Shown in pieces: positions 1-10,863 of a stretch of 64,000 nt of DNA. Made by a program: the position numbers and the translations under genes. Each line of letters begins with the position of its first letter. Position 1 is the stretch's first letter. A model generated the notes under the pieces. That model saw only the letters and a program-made list of their open reading frames with translations, was not told the DNA's origin and did no database searches. The stretch is from Streptococcus halotolerans (lineage in GTDB: Bacteria; Bacillota; Bacilli; Lactobacillales; Streptococcaceae): the NCBI RefSeq assembly GCF_001598035.1, contig NZ_CP014835.1, forward strand, positions 868,001 through 932,000, written 5' to 3'.

Positions 1-473
<473 letters not shown>

Positions 474-485
474 TCACACCACTTT

Positions 486-1022
486 CTATTTCAAATTCAT
501 TTTTAATTGCTGAAGTTGCGATTTGATACTTGTATCAATAATCTTGTTATTAGCTTTCAAAATAAAGCCACCAATCAACTCGGGATTGATAACTTCATTC
601 ACTTGACCAACTGAAATAGCAAATTTCTTTTCAGCAGCTGCTTTCAAACGTGATTTCTGATCGTCTGAAAGAGAGTCGGCGACTTGAATTTCCAAGGGGA
701 ACTCGCCAGCAGTCACTGAAAGTTTTTCTACAGCTGAAGCTAAGATGGTTTCAAGAAGCGATTCACGTTCATTTTGTTTAATGACTTCTAAGAAGTTATT
801 CACAAAAAGATGGCTTCCTTCTTGAAGTTGACTAACAAGAGCTGCTTTTTCAGCTTGGCTAATGCCGTCATGAGATAAAGTTCTAGCCAAATCAGTTGAT
901 TGAAAAATCTCTAAAAGAGCTATTAAATCTTCTTTGACTTCACGAATAAGATTATGTTCTACCGCAACATCAACTAAGCTTTTTGAGTAATTCTCAACTA
1001 ACGTTAATGTTTTTTTATCCAT
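486..1022 (-). CDS. atpH: F1Fo ATP synthase delta subunit
   Basis: This 178-aa protein is the delta subunit, the peripheral-stalk cap that ties the F1 head to subunit b. The helical N-terminal half (YSKSLVDVAVEHNLIREVKEDL) and the C-terminal segment containing NPELIGGFILKANNKIIDTS are the usual OSCP/delta signatures, and the length is normal. Its ATG shares one base with the atpF stop (TAATG), so the two are probably translationally coupled. It sits between atpF and atpA, as in other streptococci. Confidence 0.95.
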   Translation of the reverse strand: MDKKTLTLVENYSKSLVDVAVEHNLIREVKEDLIALLEIFQSTDLARTLSHDGISQAEKAALVSQLQEGSHLFVNNFLEVIKQNERESLLETILASAVEKLSVTAGEFPLEIQVADSLSDDQKSRLKAAAEKKFAISVGQVNEVINPELIGGFILKANNKIIDTSIKSQLQQLKMNLK

Positions 1023-1519
1023 TACGCATCTCCTAATTGATCAAGGTAGTTGTCAATCAATTTGCTTTGGGCTGTTTTATCAAGTTCTTTAGTCATGATT
1101 TTCTCAGCCAATAAAACTGTCAAGTCAGCCACATCGTCTTTAACACCTGCAAAGGCTTCTGCTTTGCTTTGGGCAATGTCAGCTTCAGCCTTATCTTTAA
1201 GTCTTCCTGCTGTTTCATGAGCTTCAGCAAGGATTTTTGCTTCTTGCTTTTTACCAGTCTCTTTGGCAGATTCAATGATTTCAGTAGCTTCTGTACGAGC
1301 TCCAGCCAATTCGTCCTGGCGTTGTTGAGCCAGTATTTCGGCTTGTTCGCGAGCTACTTCAGCACCATCAATATCAGCCGCGATTTTTTTCTCACGTTCG
1401 TCAAAAATACCTGTCAATTGTTCCCAAGCAAATACTTTAATCAGAACAATCAAGAGTATAAATGACCCAGTCACGATAATAAAATTACCGAGACTTGTAC
1501 TGTTAATTAATGTAGACAT
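1022..1519 (-). CDS. atpF: F1Fo ATP synthase b subunit
   Basis: This 165-aa subunit b has one N-terminal membrane helix (about residues 11-30, [20 protein letters not shown]) followed by a long charged Ala/Glu/Lys-rich coiled coil, the peripheral stalk linking Fo subunit a to delta. The length is normal. It lies 16 bp downstream of atpB and overlaps atpH by one base. The opposite strand is open over 1169-1465, but only as a shadow of the biased codon use. Confidence 0.95.
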   Translation of the reverse strand: MSTLINSTSLGNFIIVTGSFILLIVLIKVFAWEQLTGIFDEREKKIAADIDGAEVAREQAEILAQQRQDELAGARTEATEIIESAKETGKKQEAKILAEAHETAGRLKDKAEADIAQSKAEAFAGVKDDVADLTVLLAEKIMTKELDKTAQSKLIDNYLDQLGDA

Positions 1520-1535
1520 TTCTACCTGTCCTTTC

Positions 1536-2252
1536 TTATTCTTTGATTTGTGTATCTAGCTTGTTCCCAATATATTTCGTTGATAGCAATACAAACACAT
1601 AAGCTTGAATTGACGAAATAAAGATTGAAAATCCAGTCCAGGCCAAATTAAGAATAAAGGCCACCGGTGCCGTAAAGATACTTAAATTTGCAAATTGTAA
1701 GAGCAAGGTCATCACCACTTCACCTGCAAAGATATTCCCATATAACCGAAGCGCCAGAGAAGCAACGTTGGTAAGTTCTTCAAGAATATTCATCGGCAAC
1801 ATCGCTGGTGTTGGTGTGAGGTAACCTTTCAAATAACCACCTAGGCCATTTTTACGGATCCCTTCAAAATGAACAATTGCTGCAACAATGAGTGACAAGG
1901 TGAAATCCACCATGAAATTAGATGTTGGAGAGGTCCAAAAACTGAATTCTTCTGTTTCTAGTTTTGTTACCAATCCAATATTGTTGGCCACTAAAACAAA
2001 TAGAAAAAGTGAAAAAGCCAAAAAGGTATAGTTTTTTGTATAAACACCTACATTTGGTCGAATCAAATTTTGAACAAACTCGTAGAGCCACTCAAGGACA
2101 TTTTGCTTACCCTTAGGTTTCATCGTCATATGACGACTAGCCCAAAAGACGAAAAGAAAGACAATTAAAACCGTTAAGAGAGTCATGGCAAGAATCGTTA
2201 AATCAAAGTCAAGACCTAAAAAGCTTGCTGTCGGATTTTGTGTTTCTCCCAA
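1536..2252 (-). CDS. atpB: F1Fo ATP synthase a subunit
   Basis: This 238-aa polytopic membrane protein (five to six helices) forms the proton half-channels against the c ring. The conserved [20 protein letters not shown] segment, with the essential arginine, is present as [17 protein letters not shown], followed by the C-terminal helix with [13 protein letters not shown]. It starts with ATG 36 bp after the atpE stop and precedes atpF, the standard order for a streptococcal proton-extruding ATPase. Confidence 0.95.
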   Translation of the reverse strand: MGETQNPTASFLGLDFDLTILAMTLLTVLIVFLFVFWASRHMTMKPKGKQNVLEWLYEFVQNLIRPNVGVYTKNYTFLAFSLFLFVLVANNIGLVTKLETEEFSFWTSPTSNFMVDFTLSLIVAAIVHFEGIRKNGLGGYLKGYLTPTPAMLPMNILEELTNVASLALRLYGNIFAGEVVMTLLLQFANLSIFTAPVAFILNLAWTGFSIFISSIQAYVFVLLSTKYIGNKLDTQIKE

Positions 2253-2288
2253 TGTTATCCCTCCTTTTTACAGTTCACTGTTAATCGA

Positions 2289-2492
2289 TTATTTTCCGAC
2301 AAAGAAAGTGAAAGCGAAAAGGACGAAGAAAGTACCTTCGATAAAGGCAACTCCTGTAAACATCAATGTTTGCAATTTGCTAAACATTTCTGGTTGACGT
2401 GCTGCAGATTTTGCAATGTTCGCAACGAGGATTCCCTCACCGATACTTACACCCATAACTGCGAGACCGAGTGCCAAAATTTGTAAATTCAT
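2289..2492 (-). CDS. atpE: F1Fo ATP synthase c subunit
   Basis: This 67-aa hairpin of two membrane helices forms the rotor ring. The polar loop is ARQPEM (about 31-36). The proton-carrying carboxylate is Glu52 in AFIEGTF of the second helix, and Glu19 lies in the first helix. It is the first gene of the operon, with a strong AGGAGA site (2501-2506) and its own promoter upstream. Streptococcal ATPases chiefly pump protons out for acid tolerance; that role is inferred from the family. Confidence 0.96.
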   Translation of the reverse strand: MNLQILALGLAVMGVSIGEGILVANIAKSAARQPEMFSKLQTLMFTGVAFIEGTFFVLFAFTFFVGK

Positions 2493-2500
2493 AATAGAAT

Positions 2501-2506
2501 TCTCCT
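2501..2506 (-). promoter_or_regulatory. Ribosome binding site of atpE
   Basis: AGGAGA on the minus strand, 8 bp before the atpE ATG. It is unusually strong, fitting the high stoichiometry of subunit c. Confidence 0.7.
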
Positions 2507-2526
2507 TTAAAATTTTTTACCATGCT

Positions 2527-2555
2527 ATTTTAGTCCTATTTTATAGTGATGTCAA
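2527..2555 (-). promoter_or_regulatory. atp operon promoter
   Basis: On the minus strand, a consensus -35 TTGACA (2550-2555) is followed by a 17-bp spacer and -10 TAAAAT (2527-2532), ending 34 bp before the atpE start. This is a textbook vegetative sigma promoter placed to drive the whole atp operon. Confidence 0.8.
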
Positions 2556-2707
2556 TGAAAATAAGTATTGTTAGCGCTTCCTGAACTAAATCTTAAACCA
2601 TCACTGACCTTTGTTTGACCATTGAAACTAGTTTCTTCCTATATATATAGTTCCATAACTAGCTAGCGCGAAAAGAAAGTCAGATTGTCTCTAACTTCCT
2701 TATGATT

Positions 2708-4141
2708 TTATTCGTGTAATTGCTGATAAAGTTCTTCATAGGCTAGACTGGCCGTGTCCCATGAAAAATCTCGTGACATGGCTTCTTGCTGTAGACCTTG
2801 CCAAGCTCTTTTATCTTGACTGTAGACCTGCAAGGCTCTTTCTATCGTCTTGGTTAACCAATACCCTGTCAATTCACCGAAGCAAAAACCTGTGCCCTGA
2901 CCGGTAAATTCATTGTAAGATTCTACCGTGTCTTTCAAACCACCGACTTGGCTGACAATCGGTAATGACCCATATCGCATGGCCATCATTTGAGATAAAC
3001 CACACGGTTCAAAGGCTGACGGCATGAGAAACACATCCGATGCCGCATAAATTTCTTGGGCAAGTCCTAAGTCAAACATGATATTGGCTGCTAACTTATC
3101 TGGATACTGGCTGGCAAACCAAGAAAAGGCATTTTCATAATCTGCATAACCCGTTCCCAAAAGAACGAGTTGTACATCATGCTGCAAAATATGTTCCAAC
3201 TCGCTAACAACCAAATCAAATCCTTTTTGATCTGTTAGTCGCGAAACAATACCGATCAATGGTAGGTCTGCTCTGACAGGAAGACCCATGTGCTCTTGCA
3301 AGGCAGCCTTGTTCCTAGCTTTTCCAGTCAAGTCATCCTTAGAAAAGCGGTAAGGGATAAGTGGATCCGTTTCAGGATTCAACAAATCAGTATCAATACC
3401 ATTGACAATACCTGATAATTTACCAGATTCCATCCTCATGATTTGGTCTAAGCCTTTACCAAAGGCTGGCGTTTTAATCTCTTCTGCATATGATGGGGAT
3501 ACGGTGCTAACTCGATCAGCATACAAAACTCCCGCCTTCATCCAGTTGAGACAATTATTCCAACGTAAAGTGCCATCTTCATAACGTTCACTTCCTACAC
3601 CAAACAGATCACCTAGCATTTCTGGTCCAAACTGGCCTTGAAATTCAATATTATGAATCGTAAAGACTGTTTTAATACCTCGATAAGCTTGAATCCAATG
3701 GTATTTTTCTTTCAACAGAAATGGCACCATAGCTGTATGGTAATCATGAACATGAAGAATGTCAGGAATAAAATCAATTTTTTCCATTAATTCCAAAGCG
3801 GCTAGTTGGAAAAAGGCGAAACGCTCCCCATCGTCCCAAAAGCCATAAACAGAGCCACGGAAAAAATAGTATTGGTTATCAATGAAGAAGAAATGAACAC
3901 CCTCGCGTTGAATGTACTTTACTCCTGCATATTGATGGCGCCAACCGACATTGACTGTAAAGTCAAAGCAATCTTCTACTTGGTCGCCAAATTTATCCGC
4001 TACACTATCATAATATGGCAAGATGACAGCTACTTCGTGACCATGTTTAACAAGAGACTTGGGGAGCGCACCAATCACATCCCCCAGACCTCCTGTTTTA
4101 GAAAAGGGAGCACCTTCTGCCGCTACAAATAAGAGTTTCAT
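2708..4141 (-). CDS. glgA: Glycogen synthase (ADP-glucose type, GT5)
   Basis: This 477-aa cytoplasmic enzyme transfers glucose from ADP-glucose to a growing alpha-1,4-glucan. The N-terminal KTGGLGDV motif (Lys15) binds ADP-glucose, HVHDYHTAM lies in the first Rossmann domain, and the C-terminal nucleotide-binding segment contains [14 protein letters not shown] with the conserved glutamate. Length is normal for GT5. The ATG overlaps the glgD stop by 4 bp. It is the last gene of glgB-C-D-A; glgP, which follows glgA in many Firmicutes, is absent, and the atp operon promoter comes next. No clear terminator separates them. Confidence 0.95.
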   Translation of the reverse strand: MKLLFVAAEGAPFSKTGGLGDVIGALPKSLVKHGHEVAVILPYYDSVADKFGDQVEDCFDFTVNVGWRHQYAGVKYIQREGVHFFFIDNQYYFFRGSVYGFWDDGERFAFFQLAALELMEKIDFIPDILHVHDYHTAMVPFLLKEKYHWIQAYRGIKTVFTIHNIEFQGQFGPEMLGDLFGVGSERYEDGTLRWNNCLNWMKAGVLYADRVSTVSPSYAEEIKTPAFGKGLDQIMRMESGKLSGIVNGIDTDLLNPETDPLIPYRFSKDDLTGKARNKAALQEHMGLPVRADLPLIGIVSRLTDQKGFDLVVSELEHILQHDVQLVLLGTGYADYENAFSWFASQYPDKLAANIMFDLGLAQEIYAASDVFLMPSAFEPCGLSQMMAMRYGSLPIVSQVGGLKDTVESYNEFTGQGTGFCFGELTGYWLTKTIERALQVYSQDKRAWQGLQQEAMSRDFSWDTASLAYEELYQQLHE

Positions 4142-5271
4142 TGAATTATATCTCCTGTAATGACTTGTCCTTTTCCAATAACCAATGGTTTTTCGATCGT
4201 TCCTTTAAGCGTTACGCCAGCTGGAACCGTAACATTTTTATCGATAATGGCATATTCAACGACAGCACCTTCTTCAATGGTCACTTTAGGGAAGATAAGG
4301 GCATGATCAATGCGACTACCTTTAGCAATGTGACAGGATCTTGAAACAATAGAGTGGTTGACCTGTCCATAAATTTCTGAGCCCGATGCAAACTGAGAGT
4401 TATTGATTTCAGATGATTGGTCAAAATAAGTAGATTCTTCATTCTTAACTTTAGTGTATACCTTTTGATTTGAATAAAGAAGTGAGTAGAATTTTTGAGG
4501 GTCCAACATATCCATGTTGGCATCGTAATAGGATTTTACAGATGTAATATTGGATAGATAACCGGTATACTCAAAGGCTAGCGCTTGCTCTGTAACGATT
4601 AACTCACGAAGTAAATAACGAATCTTTCGAGGTTTTTCTTTTTGCGCTTCTTCTTCTAATTTTTCAATCAGCCAAGGCGTGTTGACCACATAGATATCTG
4701 CTGACATCGGAACAGGCTCTACGGCATCTTCAAGTTTCTGTTTGCCAATCACGTTGTCGTGTTCGTCAATAGCTAGAACTTCATTAGCTGATGAGATAGC
4801 TCCTTTAGCTAATCGTTTATAGACCACTGTGATCTGACGCTTATTAGCGTTATGAAGATGAATCACTTGTTCAATATTAATATTTGATAGGATATCACAA
4901 GACATATAAACGGTTTGATCTGATCCTGAACGTTTGAGATAGGTCAAAATCTGGCTATAATAATCCTTGTCTGTCATGGTTGTTTCGTCGTCAGTGTTAT
5001 AAAAGCCAAGGAAGTAATGACTAGTCAAGGTGTTCAAGCCCCACTCACGACCACTTCGTACGTGGTCAAATACTGATCGAATATTTTGTCCACGGAAAAT
5101 CCCATAAACGCTACGGATACCCGCATTGGCAAGACTTGATAACTGAAAGTCAATCAAGCGGTATTTCCCATCAAAAGGGAGATTGGCTAGTGGTCTATTA
5201 TTCGTCAAACTTTCCATATCGTGGTAGCCAACGGCGTTGCCCAAAATGGCTGTGTATTTATCAATCTTCAT
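4138..5271 (-). CDS. glgD: Glucose-1-phosphate adenylyltransferase subunit GlgD
   Basis: This 377-aa paralogue of GlgC has the same nucleotidyltransferase plus left-handed beta-helix layout, with [16 protein letters not shown] resembling the GlgC substrate region. It lacks the N-terminal GGxGTRL pyrophosphorylase loop (here it reads [17 protein letters not shown]). That supports a regulatory, non-catalytic partner in a GlgC/GlgD hetero-tetramer, as known for Firmicutes. It overlaps glgC by 11 bp and glgA by 4 bp, so the three are tightly coupled. Confidence 0.93.
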   Translation of the reverse strand: MKIDKYTAILGNAVGYHDMESLTNNRPLANLPFDGKYRLIDFQLSSLANAGIRSVYGIFRGQNIRSVFDHVRSGREWGLNTLTSHYFLGFYNTDDETTMTDKDYYSQILTYLKRSGSDQTVYMSCDILSNINIEQVIHLHNANKRQITVVYKRLAKGAISSANEVLAIDEHDNVIGKQKLEDAVEPVPMSADIYVVNTPWLIEKLEEEAQKEKPRKIRYLLRELIVTEQALAFEYTGYLSNITSVKSYYDANMDMLDPQKFYSLLYSNQKVYTKVKNEESTYFDQSSEINNSQFASGSEIYGQVNHSIVSRSCHIAKGSRIDHALIFPKVTIEEGAVVEYAIIDKNVTVPAGVTLKGTIEKPLVIGKGQVITGDIIQ

Positions 5272-6400
5272 TCGGTACCCCCACTACTTCATTGTATCCT
5301 ACAACTTGAACCTCATCTGTTCCATCGATGACAACACCATCTGCGATGGTTGCTCCCTCACCGATAATCGCACGTTTGATAAGAGCTCCTTTACCGATTT
5401 TAACACCACTCATGATAAAACTGTCTTGGACATGAGCCCCTTCTCTAACTTGCACATTGGTTGATAAAATAGAATGCGATACTTTCCCGTCAACAAAGCA
5501 ACCATCGACAACTAATGAATCTTTGACGTCTGCTTTCTCAGAAATAAAGTTAGGTGGTGCAATCTCGTTTTTAGAGTAAATTTTCCATGAACGGTCACGA
5601 CTGTCAAGTTCGTTATCAACTGGAATATATTCCATATTAGCTTCCCATAATGATTCAATGGTTCCAACATCTTTCCAATATCCCTTAAAGTTATACGTAT
5701 AAACACGTTCACCTGATTCAAGATAGGCTGGGATGACATTTTGACCAAAGTCCGACATATCAACGCCGTTTTTCTCTCCATTGACCAACATTTCACGAAG
5801 AGCTTCCCAGTTAAAAATGTAGATTCCCATAGATGCTTTTGTGGATTTTGGATGTTCTGGCTTTTCTTCAAATTCAACAATGCGATCATTAGAATCAGTA
5901 TTCATAATTCCAAAACGACTAGCTTCTTTTAGGGGCACATCAATAACAGCTACTGTCAAACTAGCCATATTATCCTTATGAGTCTGAAGCATATCGTCGT
6001 AATCCATTTTATAGATATGGTCGCCTGATAAAATCAAAACGTATTCAGGATTGATCCTGTCAATATACTCAATGTTTTGGTAAATAGCGTGGCTAGTTCC
6101 TTGGAACCAACGATTGCCTTCTGTTGCTGAATAGGGTTGTAAAATAGTTGCACCAGCATTGATGCCATCTAATCCCCATGAAGAACCATTTCCGATGTGC
6201 TGGTTCAATCCTAAGGGTTGATACTGGGTAATCACGCCGACTTGTTGAATGCCCGAGTTTGTGCAGTTTGACAAGGCAAAATCAATAATGCGATATCGCC
6301 CACCAAATTGAACCGCTGGTTTAGCAATATTTTGTGTCAATTTTCCTAGCCGGGTTCCTTGTCCTCCAGCTAAGATGAGAGCTAACATTTCATTTTTCAT
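5261..6400 (-). CDS. glgC: Glucose-1-phosphate adenylyltransferase, catalytic subunit
   Basis: This 379-aa enzyme makes ADP-glucose from glucose-1-phosphate and ATP, the committed step of glycogen synthesis. The catalytic loop [13 protein letters not shown] lies near residues 10-22, the sugar-phosphate region contains [12 protein letters not shown] and EEKP, and the C-terminal third is a hexapeptide beta-helix. A GAAGGA ribosome site precedes the ATG. It lies 79 bp downstream of glgB and overlaps glgD. Confidence 0.95.
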   Translation of the reverse strand: MKNEMLALILAGGQGTRLGKLTQNIAKPAVQFGGRYRIIDFALSNCTNSGIQQVGVITQYQPLGLNQHIGNGSSWGLDGINAGATILQPYSATEGNRWFQGTSHAIYQNIEYIDRINPEYVLILSGDHIYKMDYDDMLQTHKDNMASLTVAVIDVPLKEASRFGIMNTDSNDRIVEFEEKPEHPKSTKASMGIYIFNWEALREMLVNGEKNGVDMSDFGQNVIPAYLESGERVYTYNFKGYWKDVGTIESLWEANMEYIPVDNELDSRDRSWKIYSKNEIAPPNFISEKADVKDSLVVDGCFVDGKVSHSILSTNVQVREGAHVQDSFIMSGVKIGKGALIKRAIIGEGATIADGVVIDGTDEVQVVGYNEVVGVPNED

Positions 6401-6479
6401 ACATTTTCCTTCTTTTTATCTTAAACAACTGGCAACTATTGCTTTGTGTGCGCTATGATCGTAATGAGAATGCTCTAAA

Positions 6480-8357
6480 TCATTTTAGACGTCGTTTGAT
6501 CTTCCAGATACTTGCTCCTAAGGCTGGTAGCGTGAAGCTTAACATTTGGTCATAATCGTTCCACTTTGTTTTCACAGTTTTCTGTGGCGAATTACCCTTA
6601 GTCCACGTTCCACCATAAATCTCAAGTTCAGTATTGATCACTTCTTCGTAAATACCTGCAACAGGTACCCCAACCGTATAATCTCGTCTTTCGACCGGTG
6701 TCATATTGAAGACACCAAGAAGAAGCTCGCCTTTTTTGCTTTGTCGAGCAAAGGCTAAGATGGTTTCATCCTTGTTATCTGCATCAATAATATCTATACC
6801 ATCGTAAGAATCATCAATCTGCCACAAGGCTCTATGATCTTTATAAAAACGGTTTAGTTGGCTGGTGAAAAATTGCATTTTTTGATTCAAAGGATCTTCG
6901 AGATTTTGCCATTCTAGCTGTTCATGTGACTTCCATTCTAAGAATTGGCCAAATTCCGACCCCATGAAAAGCAACTTCTTACCAGGATGGAATATCTGAT
7001 AGGCATAAAGATTACGAAGTCCTGCAAATTGCTTGTAACGGTCTCCCCACATTTTGTGCATCATGCTTTTCTTGCCATGCACCACCTCGTCATGTGAGAA
7101 TGGCAGAATGTAATTTTCCTTAAAGCAATACATAAAACTAAAGGTGACTAGGTTAAAATCATTTTTGCGATAGATAGGATCTTCCTCATAAAATCTAAGA
7201 ATATCATTCATCCATCCCATATTCCACTTGTAGTCAAATCCCAAGCCGCCTTCTTCAACTGGCTTTGTTATAGGTATTTGTGATGAGGACTCTTCAGCAA
7301 TCAACATGACTCCTGGATGATAACTTTTCACAATCGTTGTCATTTTTTGCAAAAAATTAATCCCTTCAAGATTACGATTATCTCCGAAAATATTCGGCGT
7401 CCATGGTCCTTGATCGAAATCACGATAAAGCATGTTCGTCACAGCATCAACTCTGATACCATCAATATGAAAAGCTTCAATCCAATAAAGAATGGATGAG
7501 ATTAGGAAGGAATGAACCTGATTTTTCCCCAAGTCGAAATTGAGGGCTCCCCAGCCAACATTTCTAGCTCGATCAGGATCTTGATATTCAAAGGTCGGTG
7601 TTCCGTCATAGTAAGCCAGAGCATCATCATTTTGCGTGAAGTGGCCTGGTACCCAATCAACGATGACACCAATATTATGGAGATGACAAGCTTCCACAAA
7701 ATCTTTAAATTCTTCAGGCGTGCCGTAGGTGTGTTCAAAAGCAAAGTAACCCATAAGTTGGTATCCCCAACTCATGCCTAGTGGATGTGCCATCACGGGC
7801 AAAAACTCAACATGAGTGTAGTTCATCTCAACTAGATAAGGAATCAATTCCTTTTCGAGTTGTTTGAAGGTGTAGGGATTTCCCGAATCATCTGTTCTCC
7901 AAGAGCCAGCATGAACTTCGTAGATGTTGACAGGGCGCGATTTGAATCCAAAGCGTTTTCGACGTCCCATCCAGAGGCCGTCTTTCCATTTTCTCTTATC
8001 CGACTTTTGTAAAATAGCTCCTGTACTTGGACGATTTTCCAGATAGCGAGCAAAGGGATCAATCTTTTCAATAACTTGACCGCCTTGCCTTTGGACTAGA
8101 ACCTTGTATATTTGACCTTCGCCAGCATAAGGACTATGCCCTTCCCAAACACCCGTCTCGTGTCGTTGTAACTGCAGGGGAAAGTCGTACCAACCTGTAA
8201 AATCACCAATGATCTGTACATTTTCAGCATTTGGCGCCCAGACCCTAAAATGGTAGCCCGTTTGCTCATCACCAGAAGCCTCGTGCGCCCCTAAAAAATC
8301 TTGTAAATGATAATTTTCTCCTATACCTAAGGTATAGAGATGCCCATCTCTATCCAT
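6480..8357 (-). CDS. glgB: 1,4-alpha-glucan branching enzyme (GH13)
   Basis: This 625-aa enzyme creates alpha-1,6 branches in glycogen. After an N-terminal CBM48 domain (about 30-115), the GH13 barrel shows IVDWVPGHF (about 232-240), [10 protein letters not shown] with nucleophile Asp304, AEESSS with acid/base Glu355, and FSHDEVVHG (His422-Asp423). The N terminus is of the short bacterial type. It heads the glgBCDA run and is separated from the upstream pullulanase gene by 178 bp containing a terminator. No convincing promoter consensus was found in that gap. Confidence 0.95.
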   Translation of the reverse strand: MDRDGHLYTLGIGENYHLQDFLGAHEASGDEQTGYHFRVWAPNAENVQIIGDFTGWYDFPLQLQRHETGVWEGHSPYAGEGQIYKVLVQRQGGQVIEKIDPFARYLENRPSTGAILQKSDKRKWKDGLWMGRRKRFGFKSRPVNIYEVHAGSWRTDDSGNPYTFKQLEKELIPYLVEMNYTHVEFLPVMAHPLGMSWGYQLMGYFAFEHTYGTPEEFKDFVEACHLHNIGVIVDWVPGHFTQNDDALAYYDGTPTFEYQDPDRARNVGWGALNFDLGKNQVHSFLISSILYWIEAFHIDGIRVDAVTNMLYRDFDQGPWTPNIFGDNRNLEGINFLQKMTTIVKSYHPGVMLIAEESSSQIPITKPVEEGGLGFDYKWNMGWMNDILRFYEEDPIYRKNDFNLVTFSFMYCFKENYILPFSHDEVVHGKKSMMHKMWGDRYKQFAGLRNLYAYQIFHPGKKLLFMGSEFGQFLEWKSHEQLEWQNLEDPLNQKMQFFTSQLNRFYKDHRALWQIDDSYDGIDIIDADNKDETILAFARQSKKGELLLGVFNMTPVERRDYTVGVPVAGIYEEVINTELEIYGGTWTKGNSPQKTVKTKWNDYDQMLSFTLPALGASIWKIKRRLK

Positions 8358-8504
8358 AGCACCATCCTTTCTGACAAAGCTTTACAAAATGTTGGAATTA
8401 TCTGTCATTTATCACTAAAAAATATATCATCACTAATACACTTCGCACTACTGACACGACAGGTCTAAACTACCGAACTAGAATCGTCTAGTCTGCCTTC
8501 AAAA

Positions 8505-8548
8505 ATACCAAAATAACCCTTAGTGGTTACTAGGGTTATTGGTGTATT
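8505..8548 (-). terminator. Terminator of the pulA transcript
   Basis: The arms AATAACCCTTAGT (8512-8524) and ACTAGGGTTATT (8529-8540) form a stem with one bulge. On the minus strand it is followed by TTTTGGTATTTTTG. The stem overlaps the pulA stop codon. Confidence 0.65.
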
Positions 8549-10863
8549 TCAAAGACCAGCGTACTTAACGTTTCAAGTTCAGGATCTTGAGGTTGTAAAC
8601 GCTTCATGTTTGAAAATAGTATATCATATTTTTCGTTTTCTGTCAGTGAAATTTTCAATTTTTTTCCACTTGTATTCAGAATAATTCGGTATTTCTGATT
8701 TCCTTCAATAAGGAAGCTGATATGGCCCGAAGATGGAACTGCGTTTTCAATGTAAACATGGCGCCGTATGTCTTCGAAACTGCTCCATGAGAAGGCTTTA
8801 TCCCTTGTTTTCAAGTCAATCAATTTCCGAACAAAGGTAATCGTTTCCTTATGGTAGGTCACTAAATCCCAGTCAATCTGATTGACAGCGTCCGGCGCGT
8901 TGTAAGAATTCATCGCATAATGCATATCCTGAGGTGTTAATTCACCATCTTTACCAGTTGCCACCCGTTTAGTCCTTAAGAACTCTTGACCGAGCTGCAT
9001 GAAACACATGCCTTGTGACAAGAGATTGATGGTCGTTGCCATCTCAACTCGCTTGATATGTGTTTTATCATCATCAGAAGGGTGCAAGGTCCATAACAAG
9101 TCGTTTAAATTATAATTATCGTGAGCCTCAACGTAATTAAGAACCTGATTAGGTGCTAAGTAATCAACTAGTTCATCACTACCTAAAATGGATTTTGCAA
9201 CGATGTCTTCTGTCGCTGCACCTGATACAAAACCATGTGTCAAATCACCGTAGACTTCCGCTCCTTTAACAGCGTCACGTTGATTATCATTAAAAAATCC
9301 AATTCCAGGCATTTGATTAGCATTGTCTTTTTTGGCTTTATCTTCTGGCATGAGACCAATCCCCATATCCCATCCTTCGCCATAAAGCAGAATCCTTGGA
9401 TCAATTTGGTCAACCATTTGTCGAATAGCATTCATTGTCGTAACATCGTGAATTCCCATCAAGTCAAATCTAAATCCATCAATATTATACTCTTCAATCC
9501 AATAACGAATCGAATCAAGCATATATTTACGGAACATTTCTTTTTCACTTGCTGTTTCATTCCCAACACCCGTACCATTCTGGAAGGTACCATCCTGGTT
9601 CATTCTGTAATAATAGTCTGGCACTGTTAACTGAAAGGCTGAATCAACATTTGAAAACGTATGATTGTAGACCACATCGATGATGACGCCTATCCCGGCA
9701 TCGTGATAGGCTTGTATCAGCTGCTTAAGTTCATGGATTCGAGACAGGGGCTCATGAGGATTACTGGCAAAACTGGCTTCCGGCACATTAAAGTTCTCAG
9801 GATCATAGCCCCAATTGTAAGCGTAGTCACCATTGTCATCAAAAGTTTGGTGATGGTCAAAAACCGGTTGTAATTGGATATAGGAGGTGCCCAATTCTTT
9901 GATATAATCAAAACCAGTTTTATCGCCAAAACGGTTCCTTGTCCCCGTTTCAATCGCTCCTAGGTATTTTCCGCGATTCTTTTCTCGCACACCTGATGAA
10001 GGAGACTTGGAAAAGTCTCGAATGTGCATTTCTGTAATAACTGCTTGGTTAGGATTTTCAACCCTCCACTTGGCTTCGTTACCATGTTTGACACTAAATC
10101 CTTGAGGAGACATCAGAGCTGGATCAATAATGATAGAACGACGACCATTAGCAGTCGTGGCGGTTGAGTATGGATCTCGCGTATCTGAAAAGGTTCGCTT
10201 GCGGTAATAAACTCGATAAGTATAGGCATGGTAATTCAAGTCTTCGCTTAGGCTCAACTCCCACAAACCCTGGGTGTTTTCTTGATGATTTTCAGGATTT
10301 GCATTGGTTCCGCGTTCCATAGGAATAACACGATCAACACTAGCGTCTTCAGCTGTTGAGCGGTATAAGATCACTTCTACTCTTTCTGCTGTAGGTGCCC
10401 AGAGGCGGAAAGTCGTTTCTTCCTTGCTGTATTTCGTTCCAAGCCAGCCATCAAATCCCCACTTTTTATCAAAAGCTGTAGCATTGATAGCCATATCAAA
10501 ACCTCGAGGGCGTCTTCGGCCATAAGATGAACTAGCGACAGCCGCTTGCCGAGAATAGTAAAGGGTATCATCACCATCTACAATCCAAACTTCTGTTTTA
10601 GGCACCCCTTCTGTCTTATTGACACGATATTCACTTGTCTTGTAGGTCCAGTTTTGATTTTTAATCATGACATAGACATGGCTTAAATAGTGCATCGCAT
10701 CAAAATCCAAAACAGCCACCGCACCAAAACTATCGTATCGCAAAAAGCGATCTTCTTGTCCCCACTCGTTATCAAGCCATCGCCAAAGGCTCAAATCAAA
10801 GTAATTTCCCTGTCGTCTGTGATAATGAACAACCACAGTATTTCTAATATTATACGTTTTCAT
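8536..10863 (-). CDS. pulA: Type I pullulanase (alpha-dextrin debranching enzyme), cytoplasmic
   Basis: This 775-aa GH13_14-like debranching enzyme cuts alpha-1,6 links in branched glucans. The type I signature YNWGYDP lies at about 349-355, DGFRFDLMG carries nucleophile Asp467, and YGEGW carries acid/base Glu496; VEAHDN follows. An N-terminal domain of about 140 residues and a CBM48-like domain precede the barrel. No signal peptide is visible, so it probably works on imported or stored glucan. The ATG at 10863 is chosen over the one at 10917 because AAGAAGGA lies just upstream and the product then opens MKTYNIRNTVVVHYHR. It overlaps the lipid kinase gene by 14 bp. Confidence 0.92.
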   Translation of the reverse strand: MKTYNIRNTVVVHYHRRQGNYFDLSLWRWLDNEWGQEDRFLRYDSFGAVAVLDFDAMHYLSHVYVMIKNQNWTYKTSEYRVNKTEGVPKTEVWIVDGDDTLYYSRQAAVASSSYGRRRPRGFDMAINATAFDKKWGFDGWLGTKYSKEETTFRLWAPTAERVEVILYRSTAEDASVDRVIPMERGTNANPENHQENTQGLWELSLSEDLNYHAYTYRVYYRKRTFSDTRDPYSTATTANGRRSIIIDPALMSPQGFSVKHGNEAKWRVENPNQAVITEMHIRDFSKSPSSGVREKNRGKYLGAIETGTRNRFGDKTGFDYIKELGTSYIQLQPVFDHHQTFDDNGDYAYNWGYDPENFNVPEASFASNPHEPLSRIHELKQLIQAYHDAGIGVIIDVVYNHTFSNVDSAFQLTVPDYYYRMNQDGTFQNGTGVGNETASEKEMFRKYMLDSIRYWIEEYNIDGFRFDLMGIHDVTTMNAIRQMVDQIDPRILLYGEGWDMGIGLMPEDKAKKDNANQMPGIGFFNDNQRDAVKGAEVYGDLTHGFVSGAATEDIVAKSILGSDELVDYLAPNQVLNYVEAHDNYNLNDLLWTLHPSDDDKTHIKRVEMATTINLLSQGMCFMQLGQEFLRTKRVATGKDGELTPQDMHYAMNSYNAPDAVNQIDWDLVTYHKETITFVRKLIDLKTRDKAFSWSSFEDIRRHVYIENAVPSSGHISFLIEGNQKYRIILNTSGKKLKISLTENEKYDILFSNMKRLQPQDPELETLSTLVFEIHQ

